From positions 62,001 to 126,000 of the forward strand of contig CAYWRZ010000001.1 of the NCBI GenBank assembly GCA_964460845.1: a DNA stretch of 64,000 nt, written 5' to 3'. Source of the DNA: CAYWRZ01 sp964460845. Its GTDB lineage: Bacteria; Bacteroidota; Bacteroidia; Flavobacteriales_D; UBA2798. The notes under the pieces were generated by a model. That model saw only the letters and a list, made by a program, of their open reading frames with translations. It searched no databases and was not told the origin of the DNA. How positions within the stretch are numbered: the stretch's first letter is position 1; every line of letters starts with the position of its first letter. Below, in pieces: positions 50,553 through 59,421 of this stretch. The position numbers and the translations under genes are program-made.

Positions 50553-51683
50553 ATGAAAAAAATCCAGATGGTTGACCTGATCAGCCAATATGAAAAAGTG
50601 CAGCCCGAAATCGACGCGGCGGTGCTGAATGTGATACGTTCCTCTGCATACATCAACGGTCCCGAGGTAAAAGATTTCCAGAAAGAGCTTGAACAGTACC
50701 TCGGCGTAAACCATGTCATTCCCTGCGCCAACGGCACAGACGCGTTACAAATAGCCATGATGGCACTGGGTCTCGAACCCGGCGATGAAATAATTACCGC
50801 CTCATTTACCTACGTGGCCACTGCCGAAATAATTGCCCTGTTGCGGCTCAAACCCGTGCTGGTCGATGTCGATCCCGATAACTTTAATATCGATCCCGAA
50901 GCCATTCGGAAAGCCATTACACCGCGTACCAAAGCCATTGTGCCGGTACACCTGTTCGGGCAATGCGCCGATATGGAAGCCATTATGCAGATTGCCCGCG
51001 AGCACAACCTGTTTGTGGTCGAAGATACCGCACAGGCTATCGGCGCCGATTACACCTTCAGCGACGGTACGGTAAAAAAAGCGGGCACGATAGGTACGAT
51101 TGGCTGTACTTCTTTTTTCCCTTCGAAAAACCTGGGCTGCTTTGGCGACGGCGGGGCCATTTTCACCCAAGACGAAAGCCTTGCGAAAAAGCTTCGGATG
51201 ATTGCCAACCACGGTCAGTCGGTGCAATACGTGCACGATTCGATAGGCGTCAACTCGCGGCTCGACAGCATACAGGCCGCCATTCTGCGTATAAAATTAC
51301 GCCGGCTCGATGAATATGCGGCGGCGCGTAACCGGGCGGCAGCCTATTACGACAAAGCCTTTGCAGAAAACGCAGCGCTTCGCGTTCCGGCACGTGCAGC
51401 CAATTCCACGCACGTATTTCACCAATACACCTTACAGCTCGAAGGCGTGGATCGTCAGGCATTACGCGATTTTCTGTCCACAAAAGAAATTCCGGCTATG
51501 ATTTACTACCCCATACCGCTTCACTTGCAAAAGGCTTATCGCGACGATCGGTATAAAGAAGGAGACTTTCCGGTTACCGAAAAGCTTTGCGCGCAGGTAA
51601 TTTCGCTGCCCATGCACACCGAATTGAGCGACGAACAACTGGCCTTCATCACCGATGCCGTGCTGGAATATGTGAACCGATAA
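50553..51683 (+). CDS. DegT/DnrJ/EryC1/StrS family sugar aminotransferase
   Basis: A 376-residue PLP enzyme that aminates keto-sugar nucleotides. The family motifs are VDLISQYEKVQPEIDAAV, CANGTDALQIAMMALGLEPG, DEIITASFTYVATAEIIALL and VPVHLFGQCADMEAI. The catalytic lysine is in TSFFPSKNLGCFGDGGAIFT, and MIANHGQSVQYVHDSIGVNSRLDS follows; the conserved Asp in VVEDTAQAIGA contacts the pyridine N. ALRDFLSTKEIPAMIYYPIP is typical of the C-terminal part. It is 25 bp before ugd. The sugar made is unknown; a UDP-linked amino sugar for a surface glycan is likely. Confidence 0.9.
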   Translation: MKKIQMVDLISQYEKVQPEIDAAVLNVIRSSAYINGPEVKDFQKELEQYLGVNHVIPCANGTDALQIAMMALGLEPGDEIITASFTYVATAEIIALLRLKPVLVDVDPDNFNIDPEAIRKAITPRTKAIVPVHLFGQCADMEAIMQIAREHNLFVVEDTAQAIGADYTFSDGTVKKAGTIGTIGCTSFFPSKNLGCFGDGGAIFTQDESLAKKLRMIANHGQSVQYVHDSIGVNSRLDSIQAAILRIKLRRLDEYAAARNRAAAYYDKAFAENAALRVPARAANSTHVFHQYTLQLEGVDRQALRDFLSTKEIPAMIYYPIPLHLQKAYRDDRYKEGDFPVTEKLCAQVISLPMHTELSDEQLAFITDAVLEYVNR

Positions 51684-51708
51684 AAAAATTTGTAATACCT
51701 CCCTTTCT

Positions 51709-53019
51709 ATGAAAATTGCAGTTGTTGGTACAGGCTACGTAGGACTGGTTACGGGAACCTGCTTTGCAGAAACAGGTAACTCCGTGATTTGTGTAGATAT
51801 CGATAAAGAAAAAATCGAAAAGATGCGCAACGGTCACGTGCCTATCTACGAACCGCATCTCGACGTACTGTTCGAACGCAACATCAAGCAGGGTCGCCTG
51901 CAATTCACTACCGATTTAAAAGAAGCCGTTTCGGCCGCACAGCTTATTTTTCTGGCTTTACCTACGCCTCCGGGCGAAGACGGTTCGGCCGACCTTTCTT
52001 ATGTGCTGGGCGTAGCCGAGCAATTGGGCCGTATCATTACCGAATACAAGGTTATCATCGACAAAAGTACCGTACCGGTAGGAACGGCCGAAAGAGTAAA
52101 AGAAGCCGTAGCTAAAAACGCTTCGGTCGATTTTGACGTGGTATCGAATCCGGAGTTTTTGCGTGAAGGCTATGCGGTCGATGATTTTCTGAAACCCGAT
52201 CGCGTGGTGGTAGGCACCAGTTCGGCCAAGGCACGCGCGCTGATGGAAGAGTTGTACAAACCTTTTGTACGCTCGGGAAATCCTATCATTTTTATGGACG
52301 AAAAATCGGCCGAGCTGACCAAGTATGCCGCGAATGCCTTTTTGGCTACCAAGATCACGTTCATGAATGAAATCGCTAATTTCTGCGAACACGTAGGTGC
52401 CGATGTGGATATGGTGCGCATCGGAATTGGATCCGATTCGCGTATCGGCAAACGTTTTCTTTTTCCCGGTATCGGTTACGGCGGAAGCTGCTTCCCGAAA
52501 GATGTCAAAGCGCTTGCGCTTTCGGGCAAAGAGGCCGGGTATAATTTCCGTATCATCGATTCGGTGATGGACGTAAACGAAGATCAGAAGCTGAAGCTGA
52601 TCGAAAAAGTAAAAGCACATTTCGGCGCCGACCTGCGCGGCAAAACCTTTACGCTTTGGGGGCTCGCATTTAAACCCGATACCGACGATATTCGCGAAGC
52701 GCCTGCGCTATATATGATCAACGAGCTGCTCGAAGCGGGCGCGCAAGTGACCGCTTTCGATCCCGAAGCGATGGATAACGTACGGAAAATCTACGGCGAA
52801 AAAATCACCTATTCGAACGACAAGTACGAGGCGCTCGAAAATGCCGATGCCCTGCTTATTGCCACAGAATGGGCAGAGTTTCGCACGCCCGATTTTGAAA
52901 AAATGGGGAAAACCATGAAAGCGAAAGTGATTTTCGACGGACGTAACCTCTACGATTTACCCCAAATGCGCAAGCTGGGCTTTCATTACGAAAGCATTGG
53001 CCGGGAAATTATCAGCTAA
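51709..53019 (+). CDS. ugd: UDP-glucose 6-dehydrogenase
   Basis: Oxidises UDP-glucose to UDP-glucuronate in two NAD-dependent steps. It has 436 residues. The NAD fold is VVGTGYVGLVTGTCFAETG; further motifs are FLALPTPPGEDGSADLS, IIDKSTVPVGTAERV, SNPEFLREGYAVDDFLKPDR, TKITFMNEIANFCEHVGADV and the catalytic Cys in GIGYGGSCFPKDVKAL. TLWGLAFKPDTDDIREAP follows. The product can be decarboxylated to UDP-xylose by the enzyme at 59422-60390. It forms an operon with the DegT gene and ends at a strong terminator. Confidence 0.95.
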   Translation: MKIAVVGTGYVGLVTGTCFAETGNSVICVDIDKEKIEKMRNGHVPIYEPHLDVLFERNIKQGRLQFTTDLKEAVSAAQLIFLALPTPPGEDGSADLSYVLGVAEQLGRIITEYKVIIDKSTVPVGTAERVKEAVAKNASVDFDVVSNPEFLREGYAVDDFLKPDRVVVGTSSAKARALMEELYKPFVRSGNPIIFMDEKSAELTKYAANAFLATKITFMNEIANFCEHVGADVDMVRIGIGSDSRIGKRFLFPGIGYGGSCFPKDVKALALSGKEAGYNFRIIDSVMDVNEDQKLKLIEKVKAHFGADLRGKTFTLWGLAFKPDTDDIREAPALYMINELLEAGAQVTAFDPEAMDNVRKIYGEKITYSNDKYEALENADALLIATEWAEFRTPDFEKMGKTMKAKVIFDGRNLYDLPQMRKLGFHYESIGREIIS

Positions 53020-53040
53020 TCGCCCTCAACTCTTTCTTCG

Positions 53041-53071
53041 AAGCAGCACCCGATTAATGTGCTGCTTTTTT
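53041..53071 (+). terminator. Terminator of the DegT-ugd operon
   Basis: AAGCAGCAC at 53041-53049 pairs perfectly with GTGCTGCTT at 53059-53067 around loop CCGATTAAT, then T6. The second arm also encodes the last codons (KKAAH) of the convergent DUF308 gene. Confidence 0.88.
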
Positions 53072-53692
53072 ATTGGCAATTTCGGCTTCTATTTCACGAC
53101 GCAGGCCCTGCATTCTTTCCCTAAGCTCGTCTGATATTTTCCAGGGATTATCGTGCAATTTTTTAAGTCGCAGTGAAAGGTAAATACCCGAAATACCAAT
53201 GGCAACAAATGCCAGAGCAGTCCAATATACCAGCGAAAGACCTGCGAATAAGGGATTCCAAAGCAAAATAAAAGCGAAGAGCGTACCGAGTATGCCGAGT
53301 GCCATGAGCAGTCCCCAGTCGGGAACGCCGTAATTTTTCATATCGACCGAAAAGCTGATAAGCAGCACCGAGCGTGTCAGAATCACCACGGCCACATACA
53401 GCGAGAGCGTGAGGGCCGAGATTTCAGGATTCGCCAGGAGCAGGATTCCTGCCAACACACCTATAATTCCGAAGAGCAGCGTCCAACCCCAGTTGTCCAT
53501 TTCATTGCGGTTCGACAGCGAAAAAATAATTTCGAGCACACCGCTAATGAGAAACGACAAACTGAACAGGAAGGCCAGGGTAAAATACGATTCGAGCGGG
53601 GTGGCAAAAACCCAGATTCCGATAGCGACAAAAGCCAGTCCGATAAGCAGCGGAATGTACCAGTACCTTACGGCGCGGGTAACGGATTTCAT
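53054..53692 (-). CDS. DUF308/HdeD-family membrane protein
   Basis: A 212-residue protein from the ATG at 53692 (MKSVTRAVRYWYIPLLIGLA); a start 39 bases earlier is possible but less typical. It has six hydrophobic segments arranged as three similar pairs, with repeated phrases of the type GILLLANPEISALTLSLY and AFILLWNPLFAGLSLVYW. This repeat pattern is diagnostic of the HdeD/DUF308 family, which in enteric bacteria is linked to acid resistance. The C-terminus is charged and helical. The gene's last codons lie in the terminator hairpin of the ugd operon on the other strand. Role here unknown. Confidence 0.85.
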   Translation of the reverse strand: MKSVTRAVRYWYIPLLIGLAFVAIGIWVFATPLESYFTLAFLFSLSFLISGVLEIIFSLSNRNEMDNWGWTLLFGIIGVLAGILLLANPEISALTLSLYVAVVILTRSVLLISFSVDMKNYGVPDWGLLMALGILGTLFAFILLWNPLFAGLSLVYWTALAFVAIGISGIYLSLRLKKLHDNPWKISDELRERMQGLRREIEAEIANKKAAH

Positions 53693-53932
53693 AAAATAGT
53701 TGGGCATAATACAGCGGTATTGGTTATACATTTAAAAAATAGGGAACCGCAAGTGAAAGCGGCTCTGCCTTACTAAAGCATATCTATTATCCGGAATAAC
53801 GGCAAACTCTATATAGTCAAGTTACAAAAAAAACCACGAAAGACTTACAAACTTTTGCTGTTTTGGAGCGATAAACGACATGAAGCCTTGTGCAACGGCA
53901 CGGAGTTACTCTCATTTAGCGCGTTTTGTCGG

Positions 53933-55618
53933 TTATTGCCGGGTAAGGGGGACAAAATGATGCGCATTATAATAGATAAATACCATTGTATCTCCACTAC
54001 CTACGTCCATGTGATCGAGTTCAGCAGAATAGGGATTCTGAAAAATTATTCTCACGGTAAGATTTACTCCCGCATCGTGTCCAATCTGTGCTACGATTGT
54101 ATTCATGACCTCCGAATGCGTTTCTATCATGTCTCCTTCAGGACGGATTCCAAGCTGATCGAGACTTTGCGAAATAGTCGTTACCAGCCGTCTGTCCATT
54201 CCTCCTACCTGCAAAATAGAATCTATGAAACAGTTCATATTAGCTCCCGTCGCTTCTCCCATACGAAGGCGGAGACCGCCATATTCCAATATATTATTAT
54301 ACGCAGGATTAAAAGGATTTAAGCCTGAACCGCCAAATACTTTAGTAAAGGACTTTTCTAAAGGCTCCTTTTTGCTTTTACTGGTTTCGAGAGACGACGA
54401 CATCAGAAGCGACATATTCATACCGTGGCTTCCGCGGCCTTTGTCTATTACCTCTTTATCAGAAGGCATATCCGCACCGAAAACTCCTCCAAAAAAGGTA
54501 TGCATACCCATGGGCGGAGAGCTGCTGCGCAGGAATCCCTCTCCACGTTGACTCAGGCATTTCTGGTTAGAAGTCATCAGTGCTCGGAGCAGGTTTTTCA
54601 CTGCCGTACTGCCGATGGGCTGGTTCAGGTAAATTACCACATCATCGGGACCTTTCAACAGATTAGAGAGTCCCATAATTTTAAAGTTAAGTATTACCTC
54701 ATGCGTATGCATAAGGTAAGAAAGCGTCTGTACAAGCTCTTTGAGCAGCCCCGGATTTATCGTAAGCGTAAGACGGGAAAGGCAGGATGCCTTATTCTCT
54801 TTTCTTCGCAACACACGAATAGCGGCAGCTTCCTGAAGTATTTTCTGACTCTCTTCATTTCCTTTTATAGCCGCTTCGTAATGCCCTCGAAAAGATTCCT
54901 TCTCACGCCCCTGAGGCGCAAAACGGAAATTCTTTTCATATTCGTTGGCTGAGACCATCAATGCCCCGAAGAAATCTTTCGGTTTCATCACTACTTTGGA
55001 GACAAACGGGCTAAAAGATTTTCGGTAATATTCGTTATAAAGATGCTGCGGATGACTGTTAAGGGAGCTCCCCATACCCGACAACAGGGATAAGCGGGGC
55101 TGAGATTGCGGGAAGCTGACTTCCCCGTGTCTTACTTTGCGAAAACGGAGGGCCATGTCCCACACATATTGTTTTGCCTGCTCCATTTCTCCATTAGAAA
55201 ACGAATGGATAACGTGGTAAATGATTTTGGTGTAGTCGCCCGAAGAAGCCGAAACCCCGAGCGCTTGTAATATCGTCTCAAGCGTGCGCAGATTCTCTTC
55301 GCTCATTCTGTCATCGCTGGAGTGGGATAATTCCTCTTCTATCATGGGTTCGGGAGCCAACGGGCGAATACGTCTGTTGGTCACATCATCAAAAATTTCT
55401 CCTTCTACCGGATCGGAAGGCAGGGCATACGTACCCACTTTTTCCGGGTCGGCGATCTTGCTCCATTTCTTCTCTTCATATTTCCAAACTACCCGTTGTA
55501 TAACCGGCTGGCGATTGTCCGTAAACCGATGTGTCCCCGAAGAAACAGCAGGGGCTTCGCTTACTGAAGAAGAGGCAGCACTACTTTCTGAAGCGGTTTT
55601 CTTTTGAGAAGCATACAT
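53933..55618 (-). CDS. Multidomain effector/toxin-like protein: eCIS-type leader, HopA1-like region, OTU-like C-terminus
   Basis: A 561-residue protein without signal peptide. Residues 1-42 are Ser/Ala/Thr-rich and contain D34-N35-R36 and QR at 41-42 in FTDNRQPVIQRV, a pattern seen at the N-termini of extracellular contractile injection system (eCIS) cargo proteins. Residues 100-160 are helical. Residues 283-400 (LTLTINPGLLKELVQTL, FKIMGLSNLL, DDVVIYLNQP, PPMGMHTFFGGVFGADMP) follow the layout of HopA1-family effectors. Residues 455-561 look like an OTU/papain-like cysteine protease, with Cys463 in GANMNCFIDSIL and His553/554 in YYNAHHFVPL. The gene looks more A+T-rich than its neighbours, as if acquired. 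No eCIS genes are in the window. Domain calls are pattern-based and need profile searches. Confidence 0.6.
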   Translation of the reverse strand: MYASQKKTASESSAASSSVSEAPAVSSGTHRFTDNRQPVIQRVVWKYEEKKWSKIADPEKVGTYALPSDPVEGEIFDDVTNRRIRPLAPEPMIEEELSHSSDDRMSEENLRTLETILQALGVSASSGDYTKIIYHVIHSFSNGEMEQAKQYVWDMALRFRKVRHGEVSFPQSQPRLSLLSGMGSSLNSHPQHLYNEYYRKSFSPFVSKVVMKPKDFFGALMVSANEYEKNFRFAPQGREKESFRGHYEAAIKGNEESQKILQEAAAIRVLRRKENKASCLSRLTLTINPGLLKELVQTLSYLMHTHEVILNFKIMGLSNLLKGPDDVVIYLNQPIGSTAVKNLLRALMTSNQKCLSQRGEGFLRSSSPPMGMHTFFGGVFGADMPSDKEVIDKGRGSHGMNMSLLMSSSLETSKSKKEPLEKSFTKVFGGSGLNPFNPAYNNILEYGGLRLRMGEATGANMNCFIDSILQVGGMDRRLVTTISQSLDQLGIRPEGDMIETHSEVMNTIVAQIGHDAGVNLTVRIIFQNPYSAELDHMDVGSGDTMVFIYYNAHHFVPLTRQ

Positions 55619-55699
55619 AGCACGATAATAAGCTGAATATTCAGGGATACAGACCTACACCCTTAATGTACAACTTATTTTACCTGCCCTGATGCGGAT

Positions 55700-56248
55700 C
55701 TAAAAATTTATGGCCTTCCGGGCCTGCACCATGTGGCGTTGGTTATGGTAAACGACCACACGAAAGGTATCGCCCAGCTTTAACGTTATCCATTTGGAAA
55801 TGCTGATTCCGGTGCGGGTACGGTTCAAATCGATTTTCCGGGCGCGATCGAGCAGCTCGAGCATCTGCTGCTGCTGTTGGATAAAACGATCGAGCGCTTC
55901 GGACGTAAGCTTGCTACCCGCCGGGTTTTTATCCTTAAACGTTTTCATCTTATTGAGCTTTTCTTTGGGCAACATACTGTTTGCAAAATAATTGCCCAGC
56001 CAGCCGCTTTTGAACACCTTGGCCGATTGCGGATAAGCCGTCTGCGCCATACGACGCGTAATTTCGGGAAGGTAAAAATCGCCGTAAAGATTCAGGTGCG
56101 CAATACATTCGAGTGCGCTCCATGATTCCGCATTTTGCTTGTGGTTCAATCGCTTAAAATCGAGCTGTTTGAGCTCTTCGGCCTCGTGAATCAGTTGTCG
56201 GGTTCTTGCGACCAAATCAGTAATAAGCGTTTCAGAATTAATTTTCAT
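55700..56248 (-). CDS. DinB-like protein
   Basis: A 182-residue protein from the ATG at 56248 (MKINSETLITDLVARTRQL); an upstream start adds 20 residues and is rejected. It is a four-helix-bundle DinB/YfiT-like protein. The metal-site His residues appear in ALECIAHLNLYGDFYLPEI near residue 50 and in VVVYHNQRHMVQARKAI at the C-terminus, the usual H-x(n)-HxxxH arrangement. Such proteins often act as thiol-dependent transferases or metal-binding proteins; function here is unknown. It lies 56 bases downstream of a Crp-type regulator on the same strand and may be its partner gene. Confidence 0.82.
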   Translation of the reverse strand: MKINSETLITDLVARTRQLIHEAEELKQLDFKRLNHKQNAESWSALECIAHLNLYGDFYLPEITRRMAQTAYPQSAKVFKSGWLGNYFANSMLPKEKLNKMKTFKDKNPAGSKLTSEALDRFIQQQQQMLELLDRARKIDLNRTRTGISISKWITLKLGDTFRVVVYHNQRHMVQARKAINF

Positions 56249-56304
56249 ACCTCTCATTTTGCTGCAAATTTCCCGCAATACAAGCAGAAAAAACTTGATT
56301 GGAA

Positions 56305-56841
56305 TCAAGATTTTTTGAGCCGGGATAACGTTTCGGGGCTCATTCGCAGGTACGAAGCGATGTATTTATGAGGTACTTCCTGAAACAACTGCGGACTCCT
56401 TTTCAATACACGCTGATAGCGTTCCAGCGGAGAAGAAGTAAGAATATCTACCTCGCGTTCGAGCTGTTGCGCCACTAACTCCATCAGTAATTGCTGCCAA
56501 ATAAGCGAATGGCCGGGATCGGTTTCTATAAAACGAATAAAGCTTGTCTTAGAAATTTTTTTGAGCATCGTTTTTTTAAGCGCCTGTATATAAAAAGCGG
56601 TCGGCTTACCGGTAATATAAGTATCGAGCGCAGAAAAAAAAGAATTTTTATACGCAAAGCGAATACTATGTTCTTCGTGCGCATCGAGGATAAAAATGCG
56701 AAGGCTGCCTTCCACCACAAAATACAGACTGCTATCGGTGCTACCTTTTACCGCGAGGTATTCCTGCCGATTCAGGGTAAGTTCCGATTCCCACAAACCG
56801 GCCTTTTCAATATGCTGTTGTAATTGCACTAGCGGGTTCAT
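56305..56841 (-). CDS. Crp/Fnr family transcriptional regulator
   Basis: A 178-residue protein. The N-terminal cyclic-nucleotide-binding-like domain (about 20-120) contains LYFVVEGSLRIFILDAHEEH and IRFAYKNSFFSALDTYITG. It lacks the full cAMP-binding signature, as usual for Bacteroidota members. The C-terminal winged helix is short, with the recognition element VPHKYIASYLRMSPETLSRL. No Fe-S Cys cluster is seen, so it is not an oxygen-sensing Fnr. Targets are unknown; the DinB gene follows after 56 bp. Members of this group in the phylum are often annotated by similarity only. Confidence 0.82.
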   Translation of the reverse strand: MNPLVQLQQHIEKAGLWESELTLNRQEYLAVKGSTDSSLYFVVEGSLRIFILDAHEEHSIRFAYKNSFFSALDTYITGKPTAFYIQALKKTMLKKISKTSFIRFIETDPGHSLIWQQLLMELVAQQLEREVDILTSSPLERYQRVLKRSPQLFQEVPHKYIASYLRMSPETLSRLKKS

Positions 56842-56941
56842 CGAAGTTTCAGATTAAATGAAAAAAGAGTAAATCGGGCTTATCTTCTGACTGCGATCAT
56901 CTGTTATCTTCCTTGTAATTTAAATGTAATTCCTTTCCGCT

Positions 56942-57892
56942 TCAGGATTGAGGTATTGTTTTCTCTTTCCACCACAAGGCTGCCGCACCTAACACTGCGG
57001 CGTCACTTTCTTTAAGACGCGAAGGAAGAATCTCAATTTTATGGCGGTAAATACGAAGCAGGTTACGGGAAAAACTTTCGCGTACAGGTTGAAAAATAAG
57101 CTCACCGGCACGTGCCAATCCACCGAAGAGAAATACGGCCTGCGGGCTTGTATAAGCCACGCTGTTGGCCAGCCACAAACCGAGCAGCTCGCCTGTTTTA
57201 CGAAATGCTTCGAGGGCCTGTGGTTCTCCTGCAGCGGCTTTTTCGGCGAGGTAACGTGCATCGGCATTCGCAGGCGCAGAAGGATAAAGTTCCCGGTAGG
57301 TATGCACGATTCCGGTGGCGCTGCAATACATTTCGAGGCAACCGCGACGCCCGCAGCCACAGGGTCTTCCGCCGGGTTCGATAATGACATGACCGAGCTC
57401 ACCTGCAAAACCGTCGTGACCGTGCACCAGCTCGCCGTTTACGACAATACCGCTCCCCAAACCGGTACCCAGCGTGATAAAGAGAAAATTTTTCATTCCC
57501 TGTGCGCCACCAAATACCATTTCGCCCACCGCTGCCGCATTGGCATCGTTGGTCAGCACCGCTTTTACGCCAAGGTGCTGTTCAAAATACTGCACAAAAG
57601 GAATAACTTCTTTCCAGGGCAGGTTGGGCGCATTTTCGACAGTCCCCGTATAAAATCCGGCATTGGGTGCGCCTATGCCCACGCCTTCAATATGAAACGC
57701 CACAGGGTTATCCTGAAGGTTCGAAAGCAGGTGGCGAAGTTCGGCACAAACGGCTATTACAAATTCTTCGGAGGTTTTATACGCGGTAGTAGGCAAACTG
57801 CCCCAGGCGAGGATATGTCCTTTGGCATTGACCAGACCGAAGGCGGTATTGGTTCCTCCTATATCTACTCCTGCTATCAGCGCTTCTGCCAT
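56942..57892 (-). CDS. ROK-family sugar kinase (glucokinase-like)
   Basis: A 316-residue ROK-family kinase. The ATP phosphate loop is AGVDIGGTNTAFGLV. IEGVGIGAPNAGFYTGTVEN is typical, and the catalytic Asp is in AVLTNDANAAAVGEMVFGG. LGTGLGSGIVVNGELVHGHDG precedes the zinc site GELGHVIIEPGGRPCGCGRRGCLE (His and Cys ligands), which is intact. It starts 7 bases after the stop of a sugar transporter, so uptake and phosphorylation are linked; glucose or a similar hexose is the likely substrate. It differs from NagC-type repressors because no N-terminal HTH is present. Confidence 0.9.
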   Translation of the reverse strand: MAEALIAGVDIGGTNTAFGLVNAKGHILAWGSLPTTAYKTSEEFVIAVCAELRHLLSNLQDNPVAFHIEGVGIGAPNAGFYTGTVENAPNLPWKEVIPFVQYFEQHLGVKAVLTNDANAAAVGEMVFGGAQGMKNFLFITLGTGLGSGIVVNGELVHGHDGFAGELGHVIIEPGGRPCGCGRRGCLEMYCSATGIVHTYRELYPSAPANADARYLAEKAAAGEPQALEAFRKTGELLGLWLANSVAYTSPQAVFLFGGLARAGELIFQPVRESFSRNLLRIYRHKIEILPSRLKESDAAVLGAAALWWKEKTIPQS

Positions 57893-57899
57893 GGTTCAG

Positions 57900-59303
57900 T
57901 TATTGTGCGTCGTAATCAATTCCCTGTCGGCGCAGCAGCGTGCTGACGCGCAAAGCATAAAAAAGCAGGTAAGCAAAACAGACTGCGCCTATAAGATACG
58001 AAAAACGAATGTCGGTATAATCGGCCAGTGTGCCCTGTACGACCGGAATCAATGCTCCGCCCAGGATCATCATAATCAGCAGCGAAGAACCCTGATTGGT
58101 GTACTTGCCCAATCCGGCGATAGAAAGGGAAAAAATACAGGGCCACATGATAGAGCAGAACAATCCTCCGGCAATAAAAGCATAGAGAGAAGCAGGCCCT
58201 TCGAGCAGCATCCCGGCCAGCATCAGCAGCAATCCTGCGGCAGCAAAGATCCACAAGGTACGGGCAGGTTTTTCGCGCCCTATAAAAAACGCGACTATCA
58301 GTAAAAGGATATAAGGAAAATACACGTAAAGATCAGCGAGCGGGCTGCCCATCAACGCATTTACGGCAAGAATCACTCCAAAAGCGGCGATTGGAACAAG
58401 CACGGTAAGCCAATGCCTGAGCGCTTTACTAAGACGGAATACGGATACGGCTTGTGTCCATCGTCCTATCATCAGGCTTCCCCAATACAGCGAAAGAAAA
58501 TGCCCTGAACTTTCTTTATCGAGTCCGGCGATATACGGCTGGCGGATAAGTTCCTGCAAATTTCCGGCTATGCTCACCTCTACCCCTACATAAGCGAAGA
58601 TAGCCAGCATACCTAAGCGTAATTGTGGAAAACGGAGCGCACCCAAATCGCGTTCCATTTTTTCGGAGTTGGTCACGGCGGGCAGCTTCGACCAGGCGAT
58701 AAGCAGTGCAAACACCAAAAATGCAATGGCCAGTATCAGATAGGGTTGCTGCAATACCGCCATATTCAGGTTAAGAGCGATTTCTTTTTTCTGTACTTCG
58801 TCTATCGTTCCGTAAATAGCAAAGCTGATCAGCAAAGGCGCTATCATCGTGGCAAAAGAGTTAACCCCTCCGGCCAAACTGATGCGATGCGGTCCTTTTT
58901 CCGGATTTCCTAAGGCTATCAGATAAGGATTAGCCACAATTTGCAAAAGGGCAAAGCCGAGTCCCATGACAAACAAGGCGGTCAGCATCAAGCCGAACGA
59001 TTCAAAGCCCGAGGCGGGGACAAAACCGAAGGCGCCTATCGCTGCGATAAGTAGTCCCAGCACCAGCCCGTTTTTATAACCGATGCGGTTAAGCGGATCG
59101 CCGGTGGCAAAAGAGAGCAGGAAGTACAGCAAGGAACCGACAAAATAAGCGGCATAAAAGGCCAGATCCACATATAGGCTTTGCGCCTGCGTAAGATCGA
59201 ATTTTTGACGGAAGACCAATATCAGCACGGAGTTAGCGGCTGCTACAAATCCCCAGAAGAAAAAAACCGAGATTAAAATAAGAAGCGGTCGGTGGGTACG
59301 CAT
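57900..59303 (-). CDS. MFS sugar transporter, FucP/GluP type
   Basis: A 467-residue membrane protein with about twelve hydrophobic segments. The start MRTHRPLLILISVFFFWGFV and QKFDLTQAQSLYVDLAFYAA are characteristic of the FucP/glucose-galactose group. NRIGYKNGLVLGLLIAAIGA is the MFS loop 2-3 motif. GFALLQIVANPYLIALGNPE and GLFCSIMWPCIFSLSIAGLG are further group-typical stretches. Proton-driven import of a hexose is expected. The next gene, seven bases downstream, is a ROK sugar kinase, so the pair should act as import plus phosphorylation. No regulator gene is adjacent apart from the Crp-type gene downstream. Confidence 0.9.
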   Translation of the reverse strand: MRTHRPLLILISVFFFWGFVAAANSVLILVFRQKFDLTQAQSLYVDLAFYAAYFVGSLLYFLLSFATGDPLNRIGYKNGLVLGLLIAAIGAFGFVPASGFESFGLMLTALFVMGLGFALLQIVANPYLIALGNPEKGPHRISLAGGVNSFATMIAPLLISFAIYGTIDEVQKKEIALNLNMAVLQQPYLILAIAFLVFALLIAWSKLPAVTNSEKMERDLGALRFPQLRLGMLAIFAYVGVEVSIAGNLQELIRQPYIAGLDKESSGHFLSLYWGSLMIGRWTQAVSVFRLSKALRHWLTVLVPIAAFGVILAVNALMGSPLADLYVYFPYILLLIVAFFIGREKPARTLWIFAAAGLLLMLAGMLLEGPASLYAFIAGGLFCSIMWPCIFSLSIAGLGKYTNQGSSLLIMMILGGALIPVVQGTLADYTDIRFSYLIGAVCFAYLLFYALRVSTLLRRQGIDYDAQ

Positions 59304-59421
59304 GGCAAAAAATGTATGGGTTCTAATGTAAAAAAGATTTACCGTGACTGCGCTATTTTTTTTCGGAGAAAAGCCTGTAAGGGTGGCTTAATTTGTACCT
59401 TCGCACACACAAGCCCAGCGT

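Noticed and set aside
53745..53770. Hairpin CCGC/GCGG upstream of the DUF308 gene as a terminator for the effector gene
   Set aside because: Four-base stem with a distant T-run; it lies about 170 bases past the effector stop and could equally be part of the DUF308 leader.
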